Shown piece by piece: positions 24,823-32,877 of a DNA stretch of 64,000 nucleotides (its first letter is position 1; each line of letters starts with the position of its first letter). The notes below the pieces were generated by a model. It was given only the letters and a program-made list of their open reading frames with translations, was not told the DNA's origin and searched no databases. The stretch comes from JAJDXW01 sp965223775. Lineage in GTDB: Bacteria > Pseudomonadota > Gammaproteobacteria > HK1. Both the position numbers and the translations under genes were made by a program. The stretch covers positions 1,612,001 through 1,676,000 of the forward strand of contig OZ245021.1 of NCBI GenBank assembly GCA_965223775.1, given 5' to 3'.

Positions 24823-26004
24823 ATGAGCACCGCTCCCGATCTCGCCGCCCGCGACGGGCTGAGCTCGTTCGAGCGGGCGGTCCGCCAACCCTTCATGCTC
24901 GGGCTCTTTCTTCCCCACCAGAGCGGGGCGTGGACCCCTTCGGCCGCTCCGCGCGAGACCTCGTGGACCTTCGAGTACAACGCCGCGCTCGCGGTCCGGG
25001 CGGAGGAGCTCGGGTTCGATCTCGTGTTCGCCCTCGCCACCTGGCTGGGCAAGGGCGGATACGGCGGCGAGATGGAGTTCCGCGGCCGCACCATCGACCC
25101 GTTCATCGCGAGCGCCGCGTTCGCGCCGCTTACCCGCAACGTCCTCCTCATCTCGACCGTTCACGTGCTCTACGGCTGGCATCCCCTCCACCTCGCGAAG
25201 TACGGAGCGGTGATCGATCACATCAGTCGCGGCCGCTGGGGACTCAACATCGTGACCGGCTACCGGGCGGTCGAGAGCCGGATGTTCGGCTTCGACCCGA
25301 TTCCGCACGACGAGCGCTACGCCATGGCGGACGAGTTCACCACCGTGATGAAGCGGCTCTGGCGCGCGGACGAGGAGTTCGACTTTGCCGGCCGGTGGTA
25401 CCGGACCGAGGGGGCGTTCGTCGATCCGAAGCCGGTCAACGGGCGGCCCGTGCTGGTGAGCGCGGGCTCGTCGCCGGCCGGGCTCGACTTCGCGACGAGC
25501 CACACGGACATCATCTTCGCGACCACCGCGACCGGGGCGGACCCGGATGCGGCGTGCCGATCCCTGCCCGAGCGCATCGCGGGTATCCGGCGGCGGGCGA
25601 AGGAGAAGGGGCGCGAGGTGCGGGTGCTCGTCAATCCGCACGTCATCTGCCGGCCGACCCTTGCGGAAGCCCGCGAGTGGCGGGACGAGATACTCGCCCG
25701 CGTCGACGATGCCGCCCTCGACAGCTTCTTCGGGAGCTTCGCGGGCGGCGACCAGGCGTCCTGGAACGCCCACGGGCGCCTCGATTGGGCGGTCGGCGGC
25801 AACATCCACCTCGTCGGCACCCCGGACATGATCGTGGACTGGTTTGCGCGGCTGCGAGCGGCCGGAGTGGACGGGGCGCAGATCAACTTCTACGATTTCG
25901 GCCCCGACCTGGATCGATTTGCCCATACCGTGCTGCCGCTCCTGCACGAAACGGGACTGCGACATCCGGAGCCGGTGGGAGCAGATACCGGGAGCCCCGC
26001 GTGA
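24823..26004 (+). CDS. LLM-class FMN-dependent monooxygenase (RutA/SfnG-like)
   Basis: A 393-residue flavin-dependent oxygenase of the luciferase-like group. It contains TFEYNAALAVRAEELGFDLVFALATWLG at residues 44 to 71, the flavin-binding VIDHISRGRWGLNIVTGYR, and PVLVSAGSSPAGLDFA. The arrangement resembles pyrimidine oxygenase RutA and dimethylsulfone monooxygenase SfnG. Reduced FMN must come from a separate reductase, not visible here. The ATG at 24823 was chosen over the TTG at 24814. The last codons overlap the next gene as GTGA. Confidence 0.88.
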   Translation: MSTAPDLAARDGLSSFERAVRQPFMLGLFLPHQSGAWTPSAAPRETSWTFEYNAALAVRAEELGFDLVFALATWLGKGGYGGEMEFRGRTIDPFIASAAFAPLTRNVLLISTVHVLYGWHPLHLAKYGAVIDHISRGRWGLNIVTGYRAVESRMFGFDPIPHDERYAMADEFTTVMKRLWRADEEFDFAGRWYRTEGAFVDPKPVNGRPVLVSAGSSPAGLDFATSHTDIIFATTATGADPDAACRSLPERIAGIRRRAKEKGREVRVLVNPHVICRPTLAEAREWRDEILARVDDAALDSFFGSFAGGDQASWNAHGRLDWAVGGNIHLVGTPDMIVDWFARLRAAGVDGAQINFYDFGPDLDRFAHTVLPLLHETGLRHPEPVGADTGSPA

Positions 26005-26876
26005 AGAACGAGAGCATCGTCTACCTGAACGGCGACTTCCTGCCGAAGTCCGACGCCGTGGTACCGGTCGAGGACCGGGGATTCCTCTTCGGCGACGGGG
26101 TGTACGAGGCGACCCCCGCGTACCACGGTGAGCCCTTTCTGCTCGACCGCCACCTCGCCAGGCTTTCCCGCAGCCTCGGGGCGCTTCGCATCGAGTACGA
26201 TACGGCCGCGATGCCGGAGATCCATCGCCGGCTGCTCGCCGAGAACGGCCTCGACCGGGCGCCGTTCTCCTTTGTCTACGTGCAGGTGACCCGCGGGGTC
26301 GCGCCGCGCGGCCATGCATTTCCGTCCGAACCGGTCCCGCCCACGGTGTACGGTTTCGCGAACCCGTGCGTCCGGCCTCCCCGGAGCCGTTGGGAGGAAG
26401 GCTATTCCGCCATCACCGTCCCCGACCGCCGGTGGGGGCGCGCGGACGTCAAGGTGACCTCCCTCGTCGCCAACGTCCTCGCGCAGCAGGCGGCGGCCGA
26501 CGCAGGGGCGCAAGACGCGATCCTGGTACGCGACGGCATGGCGCTCGAGGGCACCCACAACAATTTCTTCGCGGTGTTCCACGGGACGCTCACGACCTCG
26601 CCGGCCTCGAACTACATCCTGCACGGGATCACCCGGGGCTTCGTCCTCGAGCGGGCGCACGCGCTCGGGATCCCCGTGGACGAGCGGGCGATCCCCGTCG
26701 AGCAGCTCCATGAGGCCGAGGAGGTCTTCTTCGCCGGGACGACGACCGAGATCCGGCCCACCGTGCAGGTGGATGGGCGTCCGGTCGGCAGCGGTCGGGC
26801 CGGACCCGTGACGAGGACGCTGTTCGACGATTTCGTGCGGGTGACTTCGAGCGAAGGAGAGGCGCTCACCGCCTGA
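26001..26876 (+). CDS. D-amino-acid / branched-chain-type aminotransferase (class IV PLP)
   Basis: A 291-residue fold-type IV PLP enzyme, most like D-alanine aminotransferase. Landmarks are YLNGDFLPKSDAVVPVEDRGFLFGDGVYE at the N-terminus, the Schiff-base lysine in ADVKVTSLVANVLAQQAA (Lys151), and EGTHNNFFAV. It starts at GTG 26001, which overlaps the monooxygenase stop (GTGA), so the two products are probably made together. It may transaminate a product of the monooxygenase or supply D-amino acids. No other gene follows in the operon. Confidence 0.9.
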   Translation: MKNESIVYLNGDFLPKSDAVVPVEDRGFLFGDGVYEATPAYHGEPFLLDRHLARLSRSLGALRIEYDTAAMPEIHRRLLAENGLDRAPFSFVYVQVTRGVAPRGHAFPSEPVPPTVYGFANPCVRPPRSRWEEGYSAITVPDRRWGRADVKVTSLVANVLAQQAAADAGAQDAILVRDGMALEGTHNNFFAVFHGTLTTSPASNYILHGITRGFVLERAHALGIPVDERAIPVEQLHEAEEVFFAGTTTEIRPTVQVDGRPVGSGRAGPVTRTLFDDFVRVTSSEGEALTA

Positions 26877-27046
26877 CAGGCGACGAGTGTTCGGGCCGGT
26901 CCGGCCTGAAGCTGAAGCAAGGCCGGAGTATCGGCAAAGCCCGGTCTCCGGGCGCCCGGCCGAACCGCTCGCGACGTCCGCCCGTAGCCCGTGTCCGGTG
27001 TCCCGTGTCCCGCGGTTCGCCTCGAGCGGCCGCGGGCCGCCCGTGC

Positions 27047-27295
27047 TCAGAGGTCGGAGGTGGTGCGGTTGACGTGGAGGAAGCGGTTGACGGTGGCTCC
27101 GCTCGTGTGCTGGGTGGCGGTGACGATCGGGCGGTACTTCTCCGAGCGCGCGTAGTCGTAGGTGACCCCTACCGCATTGACGCCGGGGGCGAGCTGCGGC
27201 TCGTCGGGCACGCTCTCCACCCCGCTTCCCTGCACGAACACGCGCGGCCGGTACGCCCGCAGCGACTCGCGATAGTCCGTGGACGACATCAGCAT
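27047..27295 (-). pseudogene. 4-hydroxyphenylacetate 3-hydroxylase (HpaB) family, N-terminal stub
   Basis: Eighty-two codons match only the first part of HpaB-type flavin hydroxylases or 4-hydroxybutyryl-CoA dehydratases: MSSTDYRESLRAYRPRVFVQG, then PGVNAVGVTYDYA and VNRFLHVNRTTSDL. A TGA follows directly where a full enzyme would continue for about 400 more residues. The remaining 170 nt up to the aminotransferase gene hold no sign of the missing part. This is a truncated gene left by a deletion. Confidence 0.8.
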
Positions 27296-27404
27296 CGGCG
27301 CATCTCCCCTCGTTCGTCTCCCTGGCCGGAACGCGCTTCATGGTAGCAGCGGATTAGAATCGTCACCGCGCCGTTCACCGTTCCGAGACCGAGGGAGCCC
27401 GTCC

Positions 27405-28292
27405 ATGCCGCTGTTCCGATCGCTTCTCTTCGCCCCCGGCAACCATCCCCGCAAGGTGGAGAAATGCCTGGGTCTCGACGTCGACGTCGTGATCCTGGAC
27501 CTGGAGGACGCGGTGGCGATCGCGGAGAAGGAAGCGACCCGGAGCGTGGTCGTGGACGCCCTCGTGAACCGGCCCCACCGGGCGCGGGGCTACGTCCGGG
27601 TGAACGCGGTGGATACCCCGTATTGCTGGGGCGATCTCCAGGCCGTCGTCCGGCCCGGGGTGGACGGGATCGTGCTCCCGAAGCTCGAATCGGGGACGGA
27701 CCTCCGGACGGTGGACTGGGTGGTCGGGCAGCTCGAGCGCGAGCGCGGGATGGAGCCCGGCGGCTTCGACATCATCCCGATCATCGAGACCGGCAAGGGG
27801 GTCGCGGCCCTCTCGTCCATTTGCGGGGCGGGGACGCGCGCGCGCCGCCTCTCGTTCGGGGCGGGAGACTACACCCTCGACATGGGGCTTCGCTGGACGG
27901 ACGGCGAGCGCGAGCTGGACCAGGCGCGTTCCGCGATCGCGCTCGCGAGCCGGGCGGCGAGGCTGGAGCCGCCGATCGACACGGTGTTCATCCACATCGG
28001 AAAGGTCGATTCGCTCCGCCGCTCCGCCGATCTCGCCCGGGACTTCGGCTTCCAGGGCAAGCTCTGCATCCACCCCGAGCAGGTGGAGCCCGTGAACGAG
28101 GCGTTCTCGCCCACCGCCGAGGAGGTCGCGCAGGCGCACCGCTACCTCGAGGCGTTCCGCGAGGCCGAGGCGCGCGGCTCGGCTTCCATTCAGGTGGACG
28201 GCTACTTCATCGACTATCCAATCGTGGAGAAGGCCGAGCGGGTGATCGATCTCGCGGAGGCGATCGACCGCGCGGCCGGAGGAGAAGCATGA
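27405..28292 (+). CDS. HpcH/HpaI aldolase / citrate lyase beta-subunit (CitE)-like protein
   Basis: A 295-residue TIM-barrel lyase. It opens RSLLFAPGNHPRKVEKCLGLDVDVVILDLEDAVA and shows the metal/substrate segments GIVLPKLESG, IPIIETGKGV, LSFGAGDYTLDMG and GKLCIHPEQVEPVN. CitE-like proteins cleave or hydrolyse (S)-malyl-, citramalyl- or related CoA esters; the exact substrate is uncertain. The ATG at 27405 is preceded by GAGGGAGCC. Its stop overlaps the next start (ATGA). A CoA-ester role agrees with other CoA enzymes in the window. Confidence 0.9.
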   Translation: MPLFRSLLFAPGNHPRKVEKCLGLDVDVVILDLEDAVAIAEKEATRSVVVDALVNRPHRARGYVRVNAVDTPYCWGDLQAVVRPGVDGIVLPKLESGTDLRTVDWVVGQLERERGMEPGGFDIIPIIETGKGVAALSSICGAGTRARRLSFGAGDYTLDMGLRWTDGERELDQARSAIALASRAARLEPPIDTVFIHIGKVDSLRRSADLARDFGFQGKLCIHPEQVEPVNEAFSPTAEEVAQAHRYLEAFREAEARGSASIQVDGYFIDYPIVEKAERVIDLAEAIDRAAGGEA

Positions 28293-28618
28293 TGGACGTG
28301 AAGGAATTCCGAGCGGCGGCGACGGGAGCGGGAGCGGCGGGAGCGGAGGCGGCGGCGGAGCCGCCAGGCGGCTTGACCCCCGCCCTCCAGGCGCTCTGGC
28401 ACCTCGCCCGCGACGAGTGGGACGCGGCTCACGGTTGCGCCCAGAGCGACAACGGACGGGACGGAGCCTGGGTGCACGCCCACCTGCACCGGGTCGAAGG
28501 CGATCTTGCGAATGCGGGCTACTGGTATCGCCGCGCGGACCGGCCGGCCTCGGATGCCCCCCTCGACGACGAATGGGAGCAGATCGCGGCCGCCCTCCTC
28601 GCCGCCGCCGACCCCTGA
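28289..28618 (+). CDS. conserved small protein of unknown function
   Basis: A 109-residue protein translationally coupled (ATGA) to the CitE-like gene. After a low-complexity Ala/Gly-rich N-terminus it carries LQALWHLARDEWDAAHGCAQ and AWVHAHLHRVEGDLANAGYWYRRA. This pattern recurs in many proteobacterial small proteins of unknown role and resembles a single TPR-like helical pair. A codon-level Ala/Gly repeat near the start makes that end unreliable. No enzyme function is assigned. Confidence 0.75.
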   Translation: MMDVKEFRAAATGAGAAGAEAAAEPPGGLTPALQALWHLARDEWDAAHGCAQSDNGRDGAWVHAHLHRVEGDLANAGYWYRRADRPASDAPLDDEWEQIAAALLAAADP

Positions 28619-28648
28619 TCCTCCTCCCGGCTCACGGCGGAGGCAAGA

Positions 28649-28918
28649 ATGAACCGAAGAAGGCGGACGAAGCTCGTTCGCGAGGGTAACTACGTCGCAG
28701 AAGTCGACGTGGAGCTGTTGGAAGAGCCTGAAGGACGGTCACCGTACCTTTCGGTTGAAGACGCGTATCGACTCGACGATGTACGGCAGGCTCTTCGCCA
28801 GGGTGACGTCAAGACCGCCGCAAGATATTCGCGTGCGTTCCGTCTCACCCCGGTCGCCGTGCAGGGCCGCATGACCATCCCGCAGGGTGCCAGGACCGCC
28901 GGACGAGGTGACACGTGA
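28649..28918 (+). CDS. small conserved protein, unknown function
   Basis: An 89-residue protein with a good GGAGG box upstream. The core LVREGNYVAEVDVELLEEPE, SPYLSVEDAYRLDDVRQALRQGD and AARYSRAFRLTPVA is a familiar small-protein family of unknown function. Its stop overlaps the GTG start of the broken metallo-hydrolase gene (GTGA), which suggests the two once formed a coupled pair. The codon pattern is normal, so this partner may still be expressed. Confidence 0.75.
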   Translation: MNRRRRTKLVREGNYVAEVDVELLEEPEGRSPYLSVEDAYRLDDVRQALRQGDVKTAARYSRAFRLTPVAVQGRMTIPQGARTAGRGDT

Positions 28919-29280
28919 GGATCCGCATCCATCGGGGCACAAAGGAGATCGGCGGCACCTGCATCGAGGTCGAGTCGAAGGGAAAGCGCATCGCGCTCGA
29001 TGTCGGCCTGCCGCTCGACGCGCCGGACGACGGACACGAGAGCCTGCTTCCGCGGGCGGAAAGCACGCGAGGCGTGCGAGCATGGCTCGAGGAGCACGGC
29101 ATCCCCCTGCAGATCATTCACACCTCCGGGCACGCCTCGGCGGCCGACCTCAAGCGCTTCGCGGCCGCCCTCGCACCGCGCCGGCTGGTGCCCATCCACT
29201 CGTTCGAGACAGGCCGGTTCGCGTAGTTCTTCGACAACGTGGAGCAGAAGGACGACGGGGTCTGGTGGGAGGTCCCATAA
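28915..29280 (+). pseudogene. metallo-beta-lactamase-fold hydrolase, internally deleted with in-frame stop
   Basis: The start matches MBL-fold hydrolases (RIRIHRGTKEIGGTCIEVESKG, then DVGLPLDAP). About 50 residues later the frame joins what belongs near the C-terminus (IIHTSGHASAADLKRF, PIHSFETGRF). The HxHxDH metal site between them is missing, implying loss of roughly 300 codons. A TAG at 29224-29226 interrupts the frame, and FFDNVEQKDDGVWWEVP continues after it to the TAA at 29278. A second copy of this tail lies at 30667-30771. Confidence 0.85.
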
Positions 29281-29605
29281 CGGCGGTGACGTGAGCCCCG
29301 CCCGCCGTTCGCAACCCGTCGAATACTCGTCTTCACTCGAACCCCGAATTTCCGTCTGTCCAGGTCTTGGTATACCGAAAAGTGAGTTGTGTTCAGGGCT
29401 CGTTCGGGATCGGGAAATTTCACCCCACGAGCCGGGAGCGGTCCTGATGGTGGCGGCGCGCCGCCGGGACAAGCCCCGCCCGCCGATTGGACCGACGGCG
29501 GGCGGTGTTGATCGGCCCGCGCGGCGGTGACAGACTGCGCCCGACCACCAAGCCGCTCGTCGGGCTCAGGCGGCAGGGCGCCGGCGCGGGCACAAGGAGG
29601 CGCTC
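29281..29605. other. intergenic region with hairpin
   Basis: About 325 nt between the broken hydrolase and the Uma2 gene. It contains no clear gene. CCGCCCGCCG (29476-29485) and CGGCGGGCGG (29496-29505) form a 10-bp stem with a 10-nt loop that could terminate upstream transcription. Lower-GC sequence near 29330-29420 differs from its surroundings. Confidence 0.4.
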
Positions 29606-30640
29606 ATGTCGCGATCAGCCCCGTTCACCGACCCTGCGCGGCGCCGCTCCGGCGCGCCGCCCGCTCCTTCCTCACCGGCCGACGGGTCGTTTGACGACCC
29701 GCAATCCTCACCCGCGGCGTATGGGCCGGAAGATTTCCCGGGCTGCGAGCCGTTTCACCTACCGGCGGGCGAGCTCGACCGCTACGAGGGGCGCCTCGAG
29801 TTCTGGGAGGCCCGCACCGAGACCGCCTGGAAGGTACGCGAGCCCACCACCATCTACCACGAGCGCCCGTCCCGGCGGCTGGGCCGGCTGGCGGAGCGGA
29901 TCGAGTCGCTGCGCGGGTCGCGGATCGAGAGCTTCGGCTCGGCGGACCTGGCGCGATTCGACGCGGCGGGGAACAAGGATTCGCTCGTTCAGGCCGACGA
30001 GGCGCTGTATCTGCACCCGGGCCGTTCGCGGGTATCCGGGCCGGCGATCGACGTGGACGAGGACCCGTTGCCGGACGTGGTGCTGGAGGTGGACCACACC
30101 ACGGATGTGCGAAGGCGCAAGCTCGGGATATACGAGGCGTGGGGCTTTCCGGAGGTGTGGGTGCTGGTGCCGCCGGAGTCCCGGATGCGCACCCCCGGGA
30201 TCAACATTCACCTCCTCCGGGGCGGCCGGTATCGGGAGGCGCCAGAGAGCGGCGCGTTCCCGGGATGGCGCGCGGAGGAGATCTACCTTGCCCTGATCGA
30301 GGGCCCACTGTCGCCGGGGGCGAGGCCGGCCCTGGAGCGGGTCGCACGGGCGATGGGCGCGCGCGAGGGCACCGGGCCGGAGGACGATCCGATCACCCGA
30401 TCGATTGTCCGCTCGGCCGTCCGGCAGGCGGAGGCGAAGGGCCATGAGGAAGGCCGCAGGGAGGCGACTGCGGCGAACGCGCTCGCGGTACTCCGCGCCC
30501 GGGGCATTGAAGTGACCCCGTCCCTGGCCGAGGACCGGGCGCTGTTCGGCAGTGTTCCGGGCGATGCGCTGATGGCGGCGGCCGTAGCGTGCCGGGACGA
30601 AACCGACTTCCGGCGGCGCATTCGCGACGCGGCCCGATAG
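29606..30640 (+). CDS. Uma2-family putative endonuclease
   Basis: A 344-residue protein with a Uma2 (DUF820) domain in the middle, a PD-(D/E)xK nuclease fold. The characteristic run PDVVLEVDHTTDVRRRKLGIYEAWGFPEVWV carries the catalytic aspartate-x-glutamate pair. It is preceded by a long Pro/Ala-rich N-terminus and followed by a helical tail (QAEAKGHEEGRREA...). Uma2 genes are abundant and often linked to mobile DNA; no cellular role is established. It sits exactly between two scars of the same hydrolase gene. Confidence 0.8.
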   Translation: MSRSAPFTDPARRRSGAPPAPSSPADGSFDDPQSSPAAYGPEDFPGCEPFHLPAGELDRYEGRLEFWEARTETAWKVREPTTIYHERPSRRLGRLAERIESLRGSRIESFGSADLARFDAAGNKDSLVQADEALYLHPGRSRVSGPAIDVDEDPLPDVVLEVDHTTDVRRRKLGIYEAWGFPEVWVLVPPESRMRTPGINIHLLRGGRYREAPESGAFPGWRAEEIYLALIEGPLSPGARPALERVARAMGAREGTGPEDDPITRSIVRSAVRQAEAKGHEEGRREATAANALAVLRARGIEVTPSLAEDRALFGSVPGDALMAAAVACRDETDFRRRIRDAAR

Positions 30641-30666
30641 ATCCACCCCCCGGCGCCCCATGGCCG

Positions 30667-30771
30667 AACCCGCGCCGGCAGATGCCCATCCACGCGTTCG
30701 AGACGGGCCGACATGCGGAGTTCTTCGACAACGTCGAGCAGCAGGACGACGGCGTCTGGTGGGAGGTCTGA
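30667..30771 (+). pseudogene. second scar of the MBL-fold hydrolase (C-terminal tail)
   Basis: About 35 codons read NPRRQMPIHAFETGRHAEFFDNVEQ and end QDDGVWWEV before TGA 30771. They align with the tail of the broken hydrolase at 29190-29280. Nothing else of that gene is present. The two tail copies lie on the same strand about 1.5 kb apart and flank the Uma2 gene, so duplication or insertion followed by deletion is likely. Confidence 0.75.
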
Positions 30772-31015
30772 TCGCAGAAATGTAGCGCCTGGAAGCTGCT
30801 GGCCGTCACCGCCCGGAAGCCACCGGCAACTCGGTCAGCTCCCCTCTTCATGTGGATATGCCACGAGTGAAGCCCCTGACTCCCCCTTTGAGAAGCACCC
30901 GGCTCCCGAGCCTGTCCCTGAGCTTGTCACGATGCGGCTTGCAGTGCTTTCCGCCCCGCTGGTCGGCTTTGAACCCAAATACGATCAGCCAGTAGGGCAA
31001 GAGCGACAAGAAATT

Positions 31016-31038
31016 TCCTGACTACGCACGAAGCTCAG
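31016..31038 (+). repeat. 23-bp repeat, copy 1
   Basis: TCCTGACTACGCACG followed by AAGCTCAG. It is one of three near-identical copies (see 31493-31515 and 31642-31664) in 650 bp. Differences are one or two bases. The function is unknown. Their positions around an IS110 scrap suggest mobile-element ends. Confidence 0.75.
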
Positions 31039-31180
31039 GTTGGGAGCGCGGCAATCCCGGAATCGCCACCTTCGAGGGACCGTGGGCCTCCTGGGAGATG
31101 GGATGGTCCGCCCCGCTTCCCATACGGCCTCAAAAGGGCCAAGGTGGAGTTTTCCACAACTCTCAGGAGCGAGGCGGACC

Positions 31181-31290
31181 ATGAACAAGATTACCCGAAT
31201 GGGGATTGACCTGGGCAAGAACACCTTTCACGTGTGCGCGATGGACCGCGCGGGGCGCGTGGTGCTGGAGAAGCGCTTCACGCGCGCTGG
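31181..31290 (+). mobile_element. IS110-family transposase remnant (N-terminal fragment)
   Basis: The first 36 codons from ATG 31181 match the N-terminus of IS110 transposases (RMGIDLGKNTFHVCAMDRAG, then VVLEKRFTRAGL), including the DEDD-type aspartate near the start. The similarity stops abruptly near 31290 and the frame runs into unrelated sequence. Upstream there is an IS-like non-coding stretch. The rest of the element, including the C-terminal domain, is gone. Confidence 0.8.
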
Positions 31291-31492
31291 GTTGGCTCAT
31301 GCTATACCAGCCACGGGGAAGCGACGACGAAGGCGCGATTCCGATTCCGCAAGGACGGAGCTTGGCATCCCCGAGAAACCGCATCGAGGAGATTTGTCGT
31401 GACCGTGCACATCGACCCGGCCCGGCCCGAGTGGGTCGTGCGCCAAGCGAGCGCGTGCGTCTTCGTCCACGGTGAGCGTTCCAGAAATGATG

Positions 31493-31515
31493 TCCTGATT
31501 ACGTACGAAGCTCAG
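31493..31515 (+). repeat. 23-bp repeat, copy 2
   Basis: TCCTGATTACGTACG followed by AAGCTCAG, in the same orientation as copy 1 and inverted relative to copy 3. Copies 2 and 3 enclose 126 bp and could act as terminal inverted repeats of a very small element. Confidence 0.75.
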
Positions 31516-31641
31516 CTTCCGGTTTCCGGGCTGCGCTGGCAGGGGTTCAGGCTGCGGGGCGACCTCGCGGCTGGATTGACCGTCGATGTGCCCGCTTCAG
31601 CGACCTTCCGACCACGACCGGCCATCGTGTCCGCGCCGGGG

Positions 31642-31664
31642 CTGAGCTTGGTACGTAGTCAGGA
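31642..31664 (-). repeat. 23-bp repeat, copy 3 (inverted)
   Basis: Read on the minus strand it is TCCTGACTACGTACC followed by AAGCTCAG, differing from copy 1 at two positions. It is inverted relative to copies 1 and 2, so 31016-31664 or 31493-31664 each have inverted-repeat ends. Confidence 0.75.
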
Positions 31665-31841
31665 ATTGTGTTGGCGACGTTGCGGTACGACAACCTGCCG
31701 GTTGCACGGCGTCGACCCCTACATCTGGCGGACCGGCTCCGGCGTCGAACTCGACGTCTTCGAGCGCGAAGAGCATCTGAAGCTCGCCGCGCGGCGCTGG
31801 CGACTGCGGGCCCGGGAGAACCTTCCGGCGAACGCCGCAAG

Positions 31842-32010
31842 TCACTGCTGGAATCGTAGATCCCGAGGGGAGTCCCCCAGAAGGTAGCGCGGACCGGTGC
31901 CCAGGCTACTGGCCACATCGTCGGGGTTGTAGAGGGCGCACCTGTCGAGCGACAGGCAGCCGCAACCGATGCACGAAGAGAGCTGATCCCGCAGGCGCTC
32001 AAGGAGCCAC
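31842..32010 (-). pseudogene. SoxR remnant (C-terminal [2Fe-2S] region)
   Basis: On the minus strand, ending at TGA 31842-31844, about 55 codons read WLLERLRDQLSSCIGCGCLS then LDRCALYNPDDVASSLGTGP and end RYLLGDSPRDLRFQQ. The four cysteines (C-I-G-C-G-C-x5-C) are the redox-sensing cluster of SoxR, a MerR-family regulator. The helix-turn-helix and dimer helix are absent and there is no start codon. This is the tail of a deleted soxR. Confidence 0.85.
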
Positions 32011-32118
32011 AGACGGCGCCAAAAAAACGTGGGGAAGTTTGTGGGATAGGAATCCGCCGCCCTGAAAGAAGAGGCAGTTGTTTCAATAGGTTAGGAGACC
32101 TGCAGGGTAGACGGGGCC

Positions 32119-32349
32119 TCATTGCAGCTCGTCCGTGATGTCGACCCAGTCGATGATCGTCTCCGGAGCATCACCGACACCTTCGGCGTCGTCCTGGTTG
32201 GCGAACGGCCATGCAACAGAATCTATATTCGGGAACACCGCAAGGGTGAGAGTCCCGTGGCCGTGCCGCTTCCCGTCGCGATTCTTGCCCTCGTAGCGGG
32301 CGCCGCCTGCCCAGGTCAAACGTCCTTCTCCCGATGCTATGCCGTCCAC
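32119..32349 (-). pseudogene. MORN-repeat protein fragment
   Basis: A 76-codon frame containing one to two MORN-like repeats (GEGRLTWAGGARYEGKNRDG then KRHGHGTLTL) followed by sequence without repeats. Full MORN proteins carry many tandem copies, so this is a leftover. The lower G+C of the surrounding 500 bp and the neighbouring scraps support a decayed insertion zone. No function is assigned. Confidence 0.5.
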
Positions 32350-32557
32350 CGAAGCTCGCGAGCCAAGGGGTGTGTCACTCGCCAGACCATGCTCTCGATG
32401 ATCTGAAAGATGGGACGGTGTGCCGAGAAATCCTGGCTACGAGGGCCAGTGGCGCGACGGATGCTCTGGCACAGATGGCGAATTCCTAGCATGGGTGGCG
32501 ACGACCCGAGCCGCTTGCGGTTTCTGAATAGTCGTCACGCCAGACTCACACGCCTGC

Positions 32558-32572
32558 GACAGAATAGACATT
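32558..32572 (+). repeat. 15-bp direct repeat flanking TA and Na/Pi genes, left copy
   Basis: GACAGAATAGACATT occurs here and, identical, at 35170-35184. The two copies enclose the RelBE-like module and the Na/Pi transporter. They may be ends left by a mobile element. Evidence is limited to exact identity. Confidence 0.5.
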
Positions 32573-32649
32573 GTGTCAGCCGCCCGAAGGGGCCAGGAGG
32601 GATGCGAGCCCCCGGCGCGCTATACTTGTCCAGCACCCACTGGGGTCCG

Positions 32650-32877
32650 ATGATGCTTGCGATCAGATTGCCGGCCGATATCGAAGAGCGCCTCGACCGG
32701 CTCGCCAAAGCGACCGGGCGCACCAAGACCTTCTACGCTCGCGAGGCAATCCTCGAGCATCTCGACGACCTTGAGGATCTCTACCTCGCCGAGCAGCGCC
32801 TCATCGACAACCAGGCCGGCCGGTCGCGGACCTACACGCTCGATGAGGTGGAGCGCGAGCTTGGCCTGGCGGATTGA
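32650..32877 (+). CDS. antitoxin, RHH/RelB-like
   Basis: A 75-residue antitoxin with an N-terminal ribbon-helix-helix (MMLAIRLPADIEERLDRLAK then ATGRTKTFYAREAILEHL) and a C-terminal tail (YTLDEVERELGLAD) that would wrap the toxin. Two adjacent ATG codons at 32650 and 32653 are both possible. A TATACT -10-like box lies at 32621-32626. The toxin gene begins 16 nt before this stop, so the genes overlap, as is usual in type II modules. Confidence 0.88.
   Translation: MMLAIRLPADIEERLDRLAKATGRTKTFYAREAILEHLDDLEDLYLAEQRLIDNQAGRSRTYTLDEVERELGLAD

Noticed and set aside
22134..26876. A continuous open frame of nearly 1600 codons on the plus strand
   Set aside because: Only its last 292 codons (26001-26876) are the aminotransferase; the rest is composition-driven, overlapping the TSUP, CobW and monooxygenase genes and rich in Arg/Pro/Gly.
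31234..31887. Plus-strand frame running through the IS110 scrap and SoxR tail
   Set aside because: No recognisable domain, and its right half is antisense to the clear SoxR remnant.
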